64,000 nucleotides of DNA. It comes from Sphaerolaimus hirsutus (taxonomy: Eukaryota > Nematoda > Chromadorea > Monhysterida > Sphaerolaimidae). The stretch's first letter is position 1; every line of letters starts with the position of its first letter. A program made the translations under genes and the position numbers. Location: positions 15,575,832 through 15,639,831 of the forward strand of contig OZ038458.1 of assembly GCA_964036195.1 (NCBI GenBank), in the 5' to 3' direction. The notes below the pieces were generated by a model. That model made no database searches, had not been told where the DNA came from, and saw only the letters and a program-made list of their open reading frames with translations. Shown here one piece after another: positions 34,501-45,058 of the stretch.

Positions 34501-37500
34501 AATAAATACATACATAAATACATAAACGGTTGAAGTAAACTACTTAGTACGGCCAGGGGCAATAACTAATGCAAACAGACTATTGACCACTGGGCGCATT
34601 GAAATTTTGACTGACAGATCGTGTGTTGCTGGCAGTTACTCCACTCGCACAGGTAAATAAATAAATATTTATGAATTGAATTTTATAGTGAGCGATGCAG
34701 GGTGGCCCACTTAATAGATGATGATGCTCTGATGGTGACGTTATATGCACCATACCAAGTTGCCATTTTATATAAAATTGCACACACAGGGTGGCCTGTT
34801 GGAGTGTGACTGCTATTTAGGTAGTGTTCAAATGGGATCAATGGCGGGATCTCTCAGCCCCAATGCAGATCCTGACAAATTTTGTGCGTTTTGCTCCAGA
34901 CGAAAAATATATGCAATCCCCACTTAATCCCGCTGCAAAAATGCCCAAAACAGTTTTCAGGCTGCTTCAAACAAGTGTGATTTGCAAAACTTGGCACCAC
35001 ATATTCAGCAGGTTTATGACACAAACGGCCACAACCTGAAAAGTGAGAATGAAAAAAGCATTTTGCGGGGTATTGTGACAGCTGGACTACCATTGGCATT
35101 ACCAGTTGCGTTAAAAGTGAATTATTGTGGGACTTCAGTGAAGTAATTCCGTGACAAATAAATAACACTGTTGAATAAATTGTACCAGCCCCGAATCCCA
35201 TATTTTTTGACAGAAATCCCCATCTTAACACGCGAAATTTTTACCTTCTATGCTCTACCCTATAATATTATCTCTCATGGATAGAAGTCTACATAATGTG
35301 ATCAAAGCACATAATGAATAGTAAAAATGCCAAATTGCAAGGCGCCCAAAATTCTGGCACCATGGCGTCAAGCGGTCACTGCATTTGAATATAATCCTCT
35401 CCTCGATAAATACTATTCGAAAAACACATGGCTAAATCCACTACGCTTAGAGAAAATTCCATACTGAAGATGGACTCTAGATAGCAACATACATTTACAC
35501 ATGACAAATGGCGTGATTTGTCACGGGGATTGTGGGAGCTTCGTTGTAAGACTGAGGCCAGACAAAAGCTTTCAAATGCTTAAAGTGTCTTAATGGTCCT
35601 ACATTTTACGTTGCACAACAGCCAGAAAAATCTGACGGAATACAGTAACGACAAATAATTTCCCCGTAATAATTATTTACTTTTGCATAGAATCCCATTA
35701 AAAGTTGATCCAAGACCTTTAAAAAACTAGGGATCTGAAAATCTGAAAGATTTTGACCCCGCGGGGGTTCATTTAGATAGTTGGAGCATATTTTGGAGCC
35801 CTCCCATTGGAGACACCTGAGAAAAATTTGCCATACATTTTCCGATGGGCATATCTACAATCTGCCGAGTTTCGTATTTATACGTGCAGCGCCAGTTAAG
35901 ACTGCATGGAGGCGATCATTCAAAGAGCCTCACATGCCTATGGGCAGCGTGGCAACTTCCAAAAGCATGATACCCCGCACGCACACTAAAGCGACCAAAG
36001 TTAGGCATTAAAGCCGCCCCCATCCGAGGAATATTTAATCGAGCTGAATCCTAGTGCACCGTAAAATGCCACCCGCAGTCCTCTAATGAACGACGGAGGC
36101 AAATGGCATCAGCGAGCTCAAGTATCAAAACACTCGAGCGCACTGCAACCAGTATTTTAGTGCCACAGTCCAGTCTTCTGCGGTGCGAGTGCGCGATGCG
36201 AGTGCCACTTTGGCGAGTCAAAAGAGCCATTGAAATGGCTCAAGGCAGGCAACGGATAGAATCAGTTGGAACTAGTGATAGAAATGGCACCGTGAAAAAT
36301 GGCACCGAGAAAAATGGCACCGCACCGCACCGCTCCTGCACTTCTGCCAGTCCTCAGAAAGGGCACCTGGAACCATGGGCATCGGCCAAAAAATGGCACC
36401 GCACCGCACCGGCACCGGTGCTATTCTGAAACAAATGGGACCGGCACCGGCATGGCACCCTCAAAAAGGGGACCACGCCGCACCAGCAGCCGGTGCTAGT
36501 GCCCTTCGGTGCCCAGCACCGGGGCACCGGCACCTTTCCATCACTAGCCGGGACCCGTGCTCACTCACAGTTACTATGCAAACACGTTTCATGTGGGCTG
36601 TAGTGACGGCACTGTAATTGGCAAATCGTGCATGAGTGCACCAGCGCACAACTCTCACTATTTATACTCACTGTATACTTAAAAATAGTAGTGAAATACG
36701 CGCATTATTTGCGGACATCTTCACGGGAGACTGCCATCAACGGTGCGAGATAGATTTTGCTCCCAAATACAACACGAGTGTAATTAAATCGTAATTTCGC
36801 CTTCTCTGCGGTTTCACTAGAGAAAAACGGAAGAATTGGTTGGGGGGTTTTGGGGAAAAATCGATTTTAATCTAAAAATGACTTATTTTAAAATAAAAAA
36901 TCGACTTTTCACCAACCCTAACAATGGTGCTGGTGCAGTGCGGTGACATTTTTGCCGGTAGCCCTAGGCTTTCAGGGAAAGAACTTCCCTTCTACACCCC
37001 CGGCCCCATCCACAAAGCTCCACAAAAATCACCCCCCTACCAACCCCCGATCTTCGAGTCGAACGCGATCCCCACGATGCAAATGGAGTTGTTGTACACT
37101 GCGGCGACCTCGCCGGCGCACCTGGTGCCGTGCCTGTTCTGCATGTCGTCGTCGTAGCGCGGCGTGGGGTCGTCGTCGTGGTCGTTCACGTCGAACGAGG
37201 CCAGAGCGTCCTGAGGGGGGAGGGCAATGTGGATAGTGATGGAAGTTGATTGGCTTGATTTAAGTTTGTGAGCTTTTTCGGGCTATCTAAATTATCCTAT
37301 TTTCAGTGCCAATTAGAAACAGACTGAATGTAAATATGTCTAATCTCAGATATTACGAATTGAGCTGTCCAATAACGTGGCATACCGCCACGAAGGTGAA
37401 ATCATGATGACAGCTGTCAACATGAATCAATAAATTTCATTGTTCGGTAAATCATAACTCCTACTTGGATTTATTGACTTAATCAAAAAATTCATTCATG

Positions 37501-40500
37501 CATTCATCGTGTATTTCTCGAAAAACTCGAAAAACCTGACAAAAAACAACTCCACCCCTTTGTATAACTCCTTCGCTTGAACAATTCCCTAGTCTAAAAG
37601 ATCCGACCAAAAGTCTCGGCTGACTAATTTAAGGATTCACAGTAAATACACGTCCACCACGTTCACAAAAAGCAACATACTCATACTCGACCAACCAAAA
37701 ACCCCATTAAACGCACATAGTTATTCTTGATGTCGGGATGGGTGCGCTCCAAGCCGTCGTCGAGTATGGTCACCACGATGCCCTTGCCCGTGTAGCCCAG
37801 GTCCCAGGCCTCCTTCACGTTGTGGTCCAGCCCGCTGCCCGGCCGGTGCTGAGACGGAATTACGTGTGTTGGAAAACGTTAGATTTTGTCAACGTGTAGT
37901 ATGTTGTCAACGTGTCAACGTTCATTTAAATCGATGCCACTATACCACTATGTCTTATTTTCTCATTTTTTTGCTGATAAACTGTATAAAAAATACATTC
38001 ATGTCGACTATCAGTCTTTCCATTGTCAACGAAGGTCGCATTGTAACGTTATTCCCTCTTCCATTCTATTCCATCGTGCTGGCTTATCAGAACGTATGAA
38101 ATTTTCATTGTCATGGCACGGGCCACTACGCTACGATGCGTGTGAAATTGAATGCTTGAATGCAATCGTCGAATGCATGCATCGCCACCCCGGGTCAAGT
38201 TCACGTGCATGTGACTGCAGTGTCGATTTACGGAATGTTATTATAAATATACCAATTGCGCTGAAATTGTAACGCACACCGAGCCATACGAAATTTATGG
38301 AATTTTGAATTGGAAGCACCATGAACGATGTTCAAAAGCAAATCGACTAAACTAAATTTATAGATGCGATTCACAAATGTCGCGTAAAACCACAGGCACT
38401 GACACGCATTATACATGATAAATATGCATGGCGTTTAGGTCATTTCGCGTTTCGAACAGGGGTCTCGAATGGGGGGGGGGTTGGGGGGGGGGGGTTACCC
38501 CCCCCCAAACCGCCCAGCTATCTATCTATCCCGGAGGCCACTCAGCTATCTATCTATCCCGGAGGCAAAATTTTGGGCTACTACCCCCTAACCCCCCCCC
38601 CAAATCGCTCAGCTATCTACCTATCTGGAGCGATTTTTCAGAAACTATACCCCAATTTTCGCTCAAAATCGCTATTTTTCATACCTATATATAGATTTTC
38701 ACCTCCAAAATCACTGGTTCATGCGTCTAACTGCCTATTTTAAGTACTATATGCTCTTGTATACCCATTTTGAGCTATTTTACACCTACTTTTAGCGATT
38801 TTTCTCCCTTTTCTTCCTTCTATGCCCCGAAAAAGCCTATTTATCGAACCACCACAACCCCCCCCAAACCCCCCCCCAACCCCCCCCCCCAGAAAATTTT
38901 TCAGCTATCTATCCCTCCGGAGGAGCGATTTGCTATCTATCCAACCACTCGGAGGGTCAAAATTCAAGATACCCCTGGTTTCGAACGACACAACCATCAA
39001 AATTCGTTCACACCGCAGTGTATTTGCGGTAGGTTAGACACGAACGTTCACGCAATCATAAAACGGCCGCAGATAAAGAGTCATCGCAGCCGGCCCTCGC
39101 TCACGACCGGCCGACAACACAATTGCGCATGAATTAGCCAATCGAATCGTGTCAAATCTGTCATTTGACGCACACAGGAAACAAAGATCCATTGTTTCCT
39201 CACGACCACAAAATGGCGGAAGTGGATAGTGGTGGAAACACGTCGTAAAATCGTCACTAAATTGCTATTTTTAGGAAAAAGGGCACCGCCAAAGATTGGC
39301 GTTGTATTGCACAAGTAATGGGGTCACTTTTGAAATAGGACTTTGCACTTTTAGTCACCTTTACCACCTCGTAAAGTCAAAAATTGGATCCATCACATCA
39401 TCATCCTGGCGACTAGTGACGTGAAACGCACCACGGTGCTTTTTCACACAGACAGCGCCAAGCGCCAAGAGCGTCATGGCGCTTGTTCCTTTGGCGCCAG
39501 TGCCAGCGCTACGGCGCTGCGTGTATTTACAGGCAGAGCCGACACAGGCTGCACTGATAAGACAGTCGAACCAGGTTTCGCAGCCAGGGCGAGCTCATTA
39601 AATTGGCTGTTTGTGGGCACGCCGACGCGTTGTTAGGGGCAACACTACGACACTTAGACAAACTGAATATTTCGGTAAAAGCTGAGCAGTTCAGCGATGC
39701 GTCGTTGTGACGCGTCACTGACTGAGCAGTCTGGCTGAAACGCATAATTTGACACACGCAACACTGCAATGGCTCAGCATGCATGCCGAATGCTTCAAGG
39801 GGAACGTTATATCAAATGTGCAGTTAGTGAGTTTGATCACGCTGCATAAAAAGAACCATTTCCCTATGGTGAAGTGGCACAAAACCAATATCAATGAGCC
39901 AAGTACGAATACAGCGGAACGGTTCCTGGCCGCCGCAATAAATCAACTGCGTCTGAGAGACAATATTGCGTTCGTTGTAAAATTTTGCCTGGGCGTCTTT
40001 TCAAGCTCAAACTTTCCATGACTCACTTATGCGCATCAATCACGGCCGCGGCAGCATATTTTACCACCGGCAAAGCCCCAAGGAATAGACGTGGCACATT
40101 AGTTAAGTCAACCGGCAACATTGGCTGGTACACGGGAGACACTTATTCGAGAATGGCAAAAGTTCAAAGATGTTTGGGGATTTTCCATGGTGTTTAGGAT
40201 ATGGATTCTCGAAAATACAACAAATTTTCAAAAACAACTTTAATTACATATCTTTAAATCCCCCTAATATAATTTACGTCCCGAAAATCGACAATTCGAA
40301 GAAAAAAATCCAGACCAACTCAATATGAACCCGACACTCACCAAATACCACATATACGGCCAATACGCATCATTGGGCTTCACAGCGGGCGTGGTGATCG
40401 ACTGAATGTGTTCGGCGTGATCTCGCCGCCTGCCGTAGGGCACGTGCTGGTCGACGGCCGTGGACGCGTGCAGCGAGTCGTCGTCGCCGCCGCCGGTCAC

Positions 40501-41501
40501 CTCGAACAGGCCGTTGCCGACCGGCTGCTGCGGCTGGTAGTGCGAGATCCAGTGCTCGTGCGCCTGCCGCTGGTTGCGGTGCCGCAGTCGGTGCTCGGCG
40601 GCGCCGTAGCCGCGCTTGACGCGACGCTTGGCTACCTGCTGTTCGAGCCAGTCCACCTGCGCCGAGTGAGAGGATTTGGGAAACAGCTTTCGGGTGCGCT
40701 TCGTTTAAAAAATAACGTTTCAAATAAAGACATTTGTAAAAACGTTTAAGAAAGACGTCTGAAAAAGCTTTTCAACACTATGGAGCGGTAGTAGATAGTC
40801 TGGTACACTACTGAAATTATGGCAACTAATAAACCGGTTTTGAGCACATTTGAGTTTACAAGAATGAATTATTTTTAAACGCCGTGAGCAGTAGTTGACA
40901 GACTCCACATCCTGGTAAACTCAAATGTGTTCAAAACAAATTTATGAGTTTCCAAAACTTCAGTGGTGTAATAGCGCCATAGAAACTCACCTCAAAATCC
41001 CTGCCGAGCATTTTGGCGGTGACGTCGCGCGTCCGTCTAGTCGACCGTTTGCGTATACGCGGCGACATGCTCGCGAACAGGTAATAATTATCCATTATCT
41101 GCAAATAATTATAAATATTTACGATGATCACACAAAGACTACAAGACAAATATAATGACATCAATCGAAACGGTGGTCACCTTCCCCAAGTTCTTGAAGC
41201 CGTATTTCTTGGCAATCTGCTCAGCCATTTGATCCCCACCCTCGTGAATCTGCACCGCCCACTGGTTCACATAGGATTTCCTAGCCGACGGTCTGTACGG
41301 CGTTTCTTGTTCATATTCGAAAAGTGCCGCGTCGGCTGGAGTCTCTCCAGCCGCTCTGTTTGGCATAATGCCAACTAGTGTGATTATGACGAGTGCCGCC
41401 ATCAGGGCGCCATTTCTCCGCCGCCAGGATGGGCATTTGAATGGCGCAAAAAGCGACTGGCACGGCGAAAATCGCAACACGCTTCGTCTGCGGAGGTACA
41501 T
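28565..41501 (-). CDS. FURIN: Furin-type proprotein convertase, short C-terminus (eleven coding exons)
   Basis: Exons, 5' to 3' on the minus strand: 41501-41181, 41098-40991, 40656-40342, 37848-37717, 37210-37045, 32678-32510, 31958-31820, 31253-31004, 30762-30591, 29353-29073 and 28758-28565. All phases agree and give about 748 residues. After a signal-anchor-like N-terminus come the prodomain ([21 protein letters not shown]), its cleavage site KRRVKR|G near 158, the kexin/furin subtilase domain and a P domain ending near LTLHGT. The catalytic residues are present: Asp278 (ILDDG), His319 ([10 protein letters not shown]), oxyanion Asn420 (WASGNGG) and Ser493 ([12 protein letters not shown]). 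Such enzymes cleave secretory precursors after basic pairs in the Golgi. The cysteine-rich region of furin is absent; a hydrophobic stretch ([11 protein letters not shown]) ends the protein. About 88 residues, including GGGDDD, separate the cleavage site from MWYL. Introns of up to 4.4 kb are rich in repeats. Confidence 0.93.
29492..30287. mobile_element. hAT-like element, TCGATA arms, in furin intron
   Basis: The tips are TAGGGTTGGGACGATAT and ATATCGTCCCAACCCTA. The flanks ACTAACCG and ACCAACCG match 7/8. The arms are dense ATATCGAATATCGATATCGA. The interior carries GCGCGCAAGCGCGC at 29716 and a 50-bp tandem duplication. Confidence 0.88.
29746..29845. repeat. 50-bp tandem duplication inside the TCGATA element
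   Basis: Two adjacent identical 50-base units start with GACAGGTATTTTTGTTTCAG. No other copy is seen in the window. Confidence 0.85.
30332..30555. mobile_element. MITE, CACAC-tip group (GGTTCGAACG stem)
   Basis: ATTGGCGCACCGCACACTCA at the left pairs with TGAGTGTGCGGTGCGCCAGT at the right. GGCGGTTCGAAC and GTTCGAACCGCC continue the stem. It lies in the furin intron next to the TCGATA element. Confidence 0.8.
30806..30957. mobile_element. MITE, TCACGTTGGAAGCGTGCC tips
   Basis: TCACGTTGGAAGCGTGCCAA at the left pairs with TTGGCACGATTCCAGCGTGA at the right. Same family as 13249-13383. It fills most of a 241-nt furin intron. Confidence 0.75.
31315..31802. mobile_element. TA-type MITE, CCGTATATC variant, in furin intron
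   Basis: It starts TACCGTATATCATGG, ends CGATATACGGTA, and has CCCCCTC/GAATAACCCCC arms. It is split by the CACACAC-tip MITE at 31484-31653. Confidence 0.75.
31484..31653. mobile_element. MITE, CACACAC-tip group (GTTGACATCGACA stem), nested
   Basis: CACACACGCTAGTTGACATC and GATGTCAACTAGCGTGTGTG are perfect inverted ends. Same family as 16709-16877, with ATT outside each end. Confidence 0.8.
32768..32973. mobile_element. Foldback element, family A, with long arms
   Basis: The arms run for about 58 bp through CAATTACCAACC, GGGGTACTTCTAGACCCTG and TAAAATGTCACATATCATGC, with only a few mismatches. A partial copy of the arm lies just upstream at 32735-32763. It lies in the largest furin intron. 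Confidence 0.8.
33393..33839. mobile_element. hAT-like element, CAGGGACGTATCC tips, poly-G/C arms
   Basis: The tips are CAAGGACGTATCCAGG and CCTGGATACGTCCCTG. The exact 8-bp duplication is CCACTCGG (33385-33392 and 33840-33847). The arms hold G and C runs around CTGCAG. The interior has CGCGCGAGCGCGC at 33520 and a GGCGCCA array at 33658-33735. Confidence 0.9.
34000..36272. other. Furin intron interior with no identified element
   Basis: Part of the 4.4-kb intron between furin exons 5 and 6. I see no inverted-repeat element, no coding exon and no RNA gene. Confidence 0.45.
36273..36546. mobile_element. TAGTGATGG element with GGCACC arms
   Basis: It starts TAGTGATAGAAATGGCACC, ends GGCACCTTTCCATCACTA, and its arms are built from GGCACC rather than GGCGCC. 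The flanks GTTGGAAC and GCCGGGAC match only 5/8. Confidence 0.75.
36835..36922. repeat. Small hairpin, AAATCGATTTT arms with GGTTGG tip
   Basis: GGGGAAAAATCGATTTTAA pairs with AAAAAATCGACTTTTCACC, ending CCAACCCTA. It looks like a minimal or decayed relative of the TAGGGTTGG elements. Confidence 0.55.
38457..38977. mobile_element. hAT-like element, CAGGGGTCTCGAAT tips
   Basis: The tips are CAGGGGTCTCGAATGGG and the diverged AAGATACCCCTG. GTTTCGAA is an exact 8-bp duplication (38449-38456 and 38978-38985). The arms are C/G runs plus CAGCTATCTATC units. It is in the 2.5-kb furin intron and related to 50816-51176. Confidence 0.85.
38986..40341. other. Rest of furin intron 3; one decayed GGCGCC patch
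   Basis: A GGCGCC-like patch is at 39455-39520. Nothing else is identified; short open frames have no recognisable motif. Confidence 0.45.
40779..40984. mobile_element. MITE, CACTACTGAA tips (GAGTTTACAAG stem), in furin intron 2
   Basis: CACATTTGAGTTTACAAG at the left pairs with GGTAAACTCAAATGTGTTC at the right; the ends are CTATGGAGC and GCGCCATAG. The stem resembles that of 44831-45058. Confidence 0.65.
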
Positions 41502-41558
41502 TGAACGGTGATTGTGAAGGCAGATGTGAAGCTGAATATCTATTATTTATTTGAACAA

Positions 41559-41808
41559 TACCCTATCTCCTCGTATACCCACACTTGAATTGACCCCCTC
41601 CTCGAAATAATGTACACCAGGTATGCAACGTACATCATGTATGCTTCTCATCTTCTCACATTTATTACCAGTTTCGGGCATGTAAAAGCCTAATATTTAT
41701 TATGATCATTCACGAAAATTGCTAACGAAATAATAAGACCCCTCGAATACCCCTCAAAATTTCTTGGCGAAATAAAAAAACCCTGTTGGATTTCGAAGAA
41801 AAATGGTA
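41559..41808. mobile_element. Degenerate TA-type MITE in the furin 5'-UTR intron
   Basis: It starts TACCCTATCTCCTCG, ends TTTCGAAGAAAAATGGTA, and has GACCCCTCGAATACCCC inside. A diverged member of the CCGTATTACC family. Confidence 0.6.
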
Positions 41809-41822
41809 GTTTAGTCACTCAC

Positions 41823-42060
41823 CTGCTCAAAGAATAAATCACTCTTCTATCGCATTCAGCCGCAAAAGCTGACGCCGGCCGTCCAACAGAACTGTCGCCG
41901 GCGCGGCCGGCTTCACTCAAAGTTTCCCTGCCGCGGCGCGGCGCAGTGTGTTCCGCGTCGGCGGCGAGTCTGCCGCCCGGCTGAAATGTGCCGCTGCAGT
42001 CGGGGTGTAGTCGGCATGGCTTGTGCGCCGGCCCTTCTGCGAGTTGTTGATTGGAATAGA
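41823..42060 (-). promoter_or_regulatory. Probable noncoding first exon of the furin-like gene
   Basis: On the minus strand a GC-rich, CpG-rich segment ends at GAGCAG|GTGAGTGAC, an excellent donor. The matching acceptor is TATTCAG at 41534-41532, 30 nt before the furin ATG. The 5' limit is unknown. Confidence 0.5.
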
Positions 42061-42114
42061 AATATTTATGCACGAGAAGTCATGGAGAGGAACCATGCAC
42101 CATTTACGTGTCCA

Positions 42115-42245
42115 AGTGCCACTCGCAGACCCTGTAAAATGTCGAAGGTTTTGTAAAATGTCATGTAAAATGGCAAACCCGTTTGCAATCTTACATGGCA
42201 TTTTACATGACGTTTGTCATTTTACAGGGTCCGAGAGTGCCCCCA
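42115..42245. mobile_element. Foldback element, family A
   Basis: GACCCTGTAAAATGTC at the left and CATTTTACAGGGTC at the right, with CACTCGCA / GAGAGTGCC outside, form near-complete inverted arms. Confidence 0.75.
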
Positions 42246-42929
42246 GAAAGTGCACTAACCTTCGCAGCAGCACTGCATCGTGTCAATATCAGTTTGTACT
42301 CACAGCGGCGCGTCTATAAGTAGACACCTCAATTAGAAATTGTTTAGAAATAAATAACAGTAACGGTAACTTTAGAAAAAGGAAACCAATTAAATCAGCA
42401 GTAGAATCAGTTTGACATGTTTTAAATTAGTGATAGTCATCAGGCATTTTTTAAACTAGTATAAAAATTAAGTAGCCTCGGGCAGCGTCTGCAATAGGTG
42501 ACACCATTAAATTTTAATACAACGACGCAAAACGAGTCAACGCGGTAGTTTTTTAGTACCAAAACGGCTGGGAATATGCAATTTGTAGTGAAAAGTGAGA
42601 ACGGGACAAAACAATCGGACAGAAAAAACTCGAAAATCACAGTTGTTTCAAACTGCGGTAAATAGGTAAATATGTATTTGTGTGTGGGTATTCAAGTAGA
42701 AGCCTAAAAAAGCGTTCCAAGAACTGGCATTTTCAGTGTCTGAAACTGAAACTAGTGGCAGTAGACAAGATAAGACGAGAAACACAACCAGCACTATATA
42801 CCGCAGAAATAAAGGTTTCTTAAAAAATCCCTTTATTTCAAATTATGAATTTAATTTTTTAACGTAATTATTATATATTTTTTATCAACGCATATTTTAA
42901 ATCTCCTGAAAGTGAGTAAAAATGAAGAG
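42246..42929. other. Upstream of furin; no gene seen
   Basis: AT-rich sequence with no recognised exon, RNA gene or repeat. Confidence 0.4.
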
Positions 42930-43384
42930 AGCCTACGCATTGCACATACGGCGTGTTGCACATGGGAATTAGTTGCATAATTTTTCTGCCGTGTTGCACA
43001 AAGTTTATATTGCACATGGGTGCCGACAATTGCACATGGCTGAACACACATTGCACATAGATGGCGAGTCTCAAGTGCCGCAAATTGCACATGCCACAGG
43101 TTAATTCCCCATAATGCAAAGTATACAGTGGCAAAATCAAAGGTATTAGTTACTTGAATGAGTTAGTATTTTGGTGAAATCTTTTACCGGTCTTTTGCTG
43201 GTGAAACCAGTATTTAAATACACATGCAAATCGAAATTTCGATTTGCAAAAGAATATCGAAATTTCGATTTGCAAAAGAATATGTTTTTACACATGCAAG
43301 TCGAAATTTCAAATAGCATTGTGGACAGATATCAGTAAGATTTGATCAAGTGCTTTGTTAAGTGATAGATATAATAAATACAAT

Positions 43385-44472
43385 TAGAGTTGGGAAAAAC
43401 GTTTTTTTTAACTCCATGTTTTCAAAAAAAACAATGTTTTTTTAAAAGCTCCCAGATATAGCCCTGGGTCAATATATATAGGTATATCAGACAAGTGACA
43501 ATACTCTGTGATGTTATACCGTATTACCCCCAATGTAAGGCATCCCTCTAATATAAGGTACCCTCTAATATAAGGTATAACTTTTGGTAATTTTGAACGC
43601 GACGAAAAAAATATAAGGTACCCTCTAATATAAGGCATACCTCTAATAAAACACAGCTGGCTGCGTGCCAAAACACGCAAAATAATAAAAATGGTTGCTA
43701 AACATGGCGGAAAATGATGAAAATGGTGCCGAAGGGCACTGCAATGACTCTTCGTCAACTTCCGCCGCTGAAAAGTGTGTCAGTTTACAGCGGCACTATT
43801 CACTCGAAGAGAAACTTTGAGTTGTTGACCAGACGAAAATCTGGCGAAAAAAATTGAAGGTACCCTCTAATATAAGGTACCCTCTTATACAAGGTATAAC
43901 TTTTGGTTCTAAAAATCTGACGAAAACAATATAAGGTATACCTTATATTAGAGGTAATACGGTATATGACCATATAATGGCTGTGTGAAGCCATGGGATA
44001 GCATTATAAGTGGTGATTCGTGTCAAAAATGTCCATCTTTTTGTCGGCATGTTCGTATATGCCTTATAGCCGAATGTTCATGACTTCAAGTGAAGTTTGG
44101 CATGGAATAGTGATCAAACAAGGTTATAAAAGGAGGTTGTTACTTTGGGAGTGATGTTACACACTGTGGGGGTACATAAATTACATTACCTGAATATTAT
44201 ATACTACAGCAACATATGACAGCTTATTTACCAATGGTAGCACATAGAAATGGATGCTTTGATACTAAAAATGCCACAAAACCAATGAAAACAACCACCA
44301 ATGTCAATTTGTGTGTGAAAGTGCATGCAAAAATTTTTTGCTAAATACCTAGTGCTTAGTAATAAAAATTACAACCGATGTTTAAAAAAACGTTTCGGAC
44401 CTCGTGTTTTTTTAAAAAAACAACATTTTTTATATAAATAAAATGTTTAAAAAAAAACATCGGTCAACCCTA
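43385..44472. mobile_element. hAT-like element, AAACGTTTTTT arms (middle layer)
   Basis: The tips are TAGAGTTGGGAAAAACG and TCAACCCTA. AATACAAT is an exact 8-bp duplication (43377-43384 and 44473-44480). The interior matches 19310-19991 in reverse orientation. Confidence 0.9.
43517..43964. mobile_element. TA-type MITE, CCGTATTACC tips, AATATAAGGTACCCTCT arms (nested)
   Basis: It begins TACCGTATTACCCCCAATG and ends GAGGTAATACGGTA. Uninterrupted relatives read GTTATATATGACC at this spot; here the sequence is GTTATA, element, TATATGACC, so TA was duplicated. Confidence 0.9.
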
Positions 44473-44830
44473 AATACAATAGTGACAGACGACGTAAATA
44501 GAGTGAAAACAGATGTAAATATGTGGATAATCTATGGATTTCATATTTACTATTATGCAATGAATGACGGCTGCATCAATAATCCACAATTTCAACCCTT
44601 CACGCGCTCGCGAAGTATTGCACATGCACGCGGACGATTGCACATGAGGGCTGTGCATACTTTGTGTTATGGCGAATCGATACCCATTTTGGCGTTGAAT
44701 CTTTGCCCGCCATGGGCAATATTATGTTCCCATGTGCAATTAATTAATTTGTGGAAAGCGCGGCACTTATGGGCAGCTAATTACATATGTGCAATACGCG
44801 GTTTTGGTGAATAGGTATTTCCCCAAAATG

Positions 44831-45058
44831 AACAATGGCGCTGCACACACTAGTTTACTAACATAAGTAAACTCATTTTGGGTGCTCATAAATACGGTTT
44901 GAACGCATTTGAGTTTATCAGAATGAGGTTTCTATAAACTACAGTTGACGAGGATGTAAAATAACGTATTCTGGTAAACTCAAATACGTTCAAAGCTGAT
45001 GTATGGGCACCCAAATTGAGTTTACTTCTCTTAGTAAACTAGTGTGTGCAGCCACAAT
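44831..45058. mobile_element. MITE, CACACAC-tip group (TAGTTTACTAA stem)
   Basis: GGCGCTGCACACACTAGTTT at the left pairs with AAACTAGTGTGTGCAGCC at the right; CTCATTTTGGGTGC pairs with GCACCCAAATTGAG. AAT lies outside each end. Confidence 0.8.

Larger units (their letters stand above)
42930..44810. mobile_element. Repeat-armed element, TTGCACATG arms (outer layer)
   Basis: At least six TTGCACATG-type words occupy 42945-43095 and the same words, partly inverted, occupy 44618-44795. The outermost CTACGCATTGCACAT and ATGTGCAATACGCGG pair. Exact tips are not resolved. It contains 43385-44472. Confidence 0.6.
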
